DNA of 64,000 nt, taken from contig CAJWVZ010000011.1 in NCBI GenBank assembly GCA_913048385.1, forward strand, positions 1 through 64,000, in the 5' to 3' direction. Positions within the stretch are counted from its first letter, which is position 1. Each line of letters starts with the position of its first letter. Below the pieces are notes generated by a model, which saw only the letters and a program-made list of their open reading frames with translations, had not been told where the DNA came from and ran no database searches. Below, piece after piece: positions 63,483 to 64,000 of the stretch. Position numbers and translations under genes: made by a program. Source of the DNA: an uncultured Gammaproteobacteria bacterium. GTDB taxonomy: Bacteria; Pseudomonadota; Gammaproteobacteria; Pseudomonadales; Pseudohongiellaceae.

Positions 63483-64000
63483 TTAGATTATGAACATCGG
63501 GCTTAATTGAGAAGACAAATATGCAGTTATCAGCAACACAATTACTGATAAAAATACTTCAACTCGCAAACTTCGGCGCATAAATAAACGTGATGCCTCA
63601 TCACCGTCATTGAGTTCAGGGACGAAGCGCCACTTGTTAAAAGCGGCGACAATCAAAATAAATAGTACAAAAGCGACCTTTAAGATTAAATGCTGTCCAT
63701 AAGCAGAAAAAAAAGCCTCAGTGGCTAGACCTGTCAGCCGATACGTGAGGTAGATCCCGGTTGTAACCATTAATCCAACTGCTGCACTCCCAGCAACAGA
63801 AAATCGAATCAAAAGGTTTTTCGCGACAACGGTCGAACTATTTTCGAGAATCCAATTCAAAGGAAACAGCGAGCCTATCCAACACGAAAACGCCAAAAAA
63901 TGGACACCCACAGCGAGCCAGCTGAGATCATCTAGCACAGAAACATGCCCGCTATGCTCGAACACGGAGATAATAAGTAATAACGCAATTCCTTGGATTG
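63483..64000 (-). CDS. CopD-family copper-resistance membrane protein (N-terminal part beyond window)
   Basis: C-terminal 172 or more residues of a CopD protein. The frame is still open at base 64000 (IQGIALLLIISVFEHSGHVSV), so the N terminus lies off the right edge. The helix with AVGVHFLAFSCWIGSLFPL has the family's in-helix His and Trp-x-Gly; AAVGLMVTTGIYLTYRL and GQHLILKVAFVLFILIVAAFNK follow (shown in pieces). CopD takes up copper, usually together with CopC. Confidence 0.85.
   Translation of the reverse strand, partial: IQGIALLLIISVFEHSGHVSVLDDLSWLAVGVHFLAFSCWIGSLFPLNWILENSSTVVAKNLLIRFSVAGSAAVGLMVTTGIYLTYRLTGLATEAFFSAYGQHLILKVAFVLFILIVAAFNKWRFVPELNDGDEASRLFMRRSLRVEVFLSVIVLLITAYLSSQLSPMFII

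Overview
The window looks like a chromosomal segment of a free-living, aerobic, Gram-negative gammaproteobacterium, probably marine and Pseudomonas-related. This rests on protein resemblance and on gene order. From memory, the runs fliA–ccmABCDEFGHI, dcd–metG, rnfB–nth and argG–pyrC–rnt–grxD–argF echo the order in Pseudomonas. The DNA looks AT-leaning and genes are tightly packed on both strands. I saw no insertion sequence, CRISPR array, rRNA or tRNA.

Layout. 1–9.5 kb (minus strand): moaB (cut by the left edge), moaA, a LysE/RhtB exporter and a complete cytochrome c maturation operon ccmA–ccmI. 9.6–10.9 kb: the flagellar sigma factor fliA behind a near-consensus sigma-54 promoter, in a 440-base gap that also holds a possible plus-strand small RNA. 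10.9–23.1 kb: housekeeping genes (dcd, a rubredoxin of only 54 codons, metG, a Deg-type protease, an orphan RnfB-type ferredoxin, nth, argG, pyrC, rnt, grxD, a hydantoinase-B family gene, argF). 23.1–28.5 kb: a long leader with NrdR-box-like palindromes, then nrdA and nrdB. 28.5–43.8 kb: a MocA-like nucleotidyltransferase, a divergent cyclophilin, dinG, a DUF349 coiled-coil protein, a glycerolipid acyltransferase, sbcB, pyrB, an amidase, a secreted protein, an XdhC-like protein and ilvD.

The more accessory part starts at 43.9 kb. Two tandem four-helix membrane proteins and an unknown protein precede a di-haem cytochrome c and a PQQ-dependent alcohol dehydrogenase, which form a plausible periplasmic alcohol-oxidation chain fed by the Ccm system. 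The PQQ enzyme carries the Asp-x-Asp signature associated with lanthanide use. At 49.3 kb lies an 811-residue CofG–CofH fusion (FO synthase, deazaflavin/F420 pathway), unusual for this group. After it come two stem-loops, an atypical SDR, and a membrane protein paired with a CDP-alcohol phosphatidyltransferase.

From 54.5 kb to the right edge: an M20 peptidase, SURF1, a secreted haem-c/copper type II monooxygenase-like fusion, a secreted Ig-like partner, two CopC-fold proteins lacking the classical copper ligands, a thioesterase, an NfsA-like nitroreductase, a class-C beta-lactamase-fold hydrolase and the C-terminal part of a CopD protein that runs off the window. The copper-oxygenase neighbourhood and the CofGH/PQQ region are the best candidates for undescribed biology. 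All family calls are from reading sequence by eye; no searches were run.
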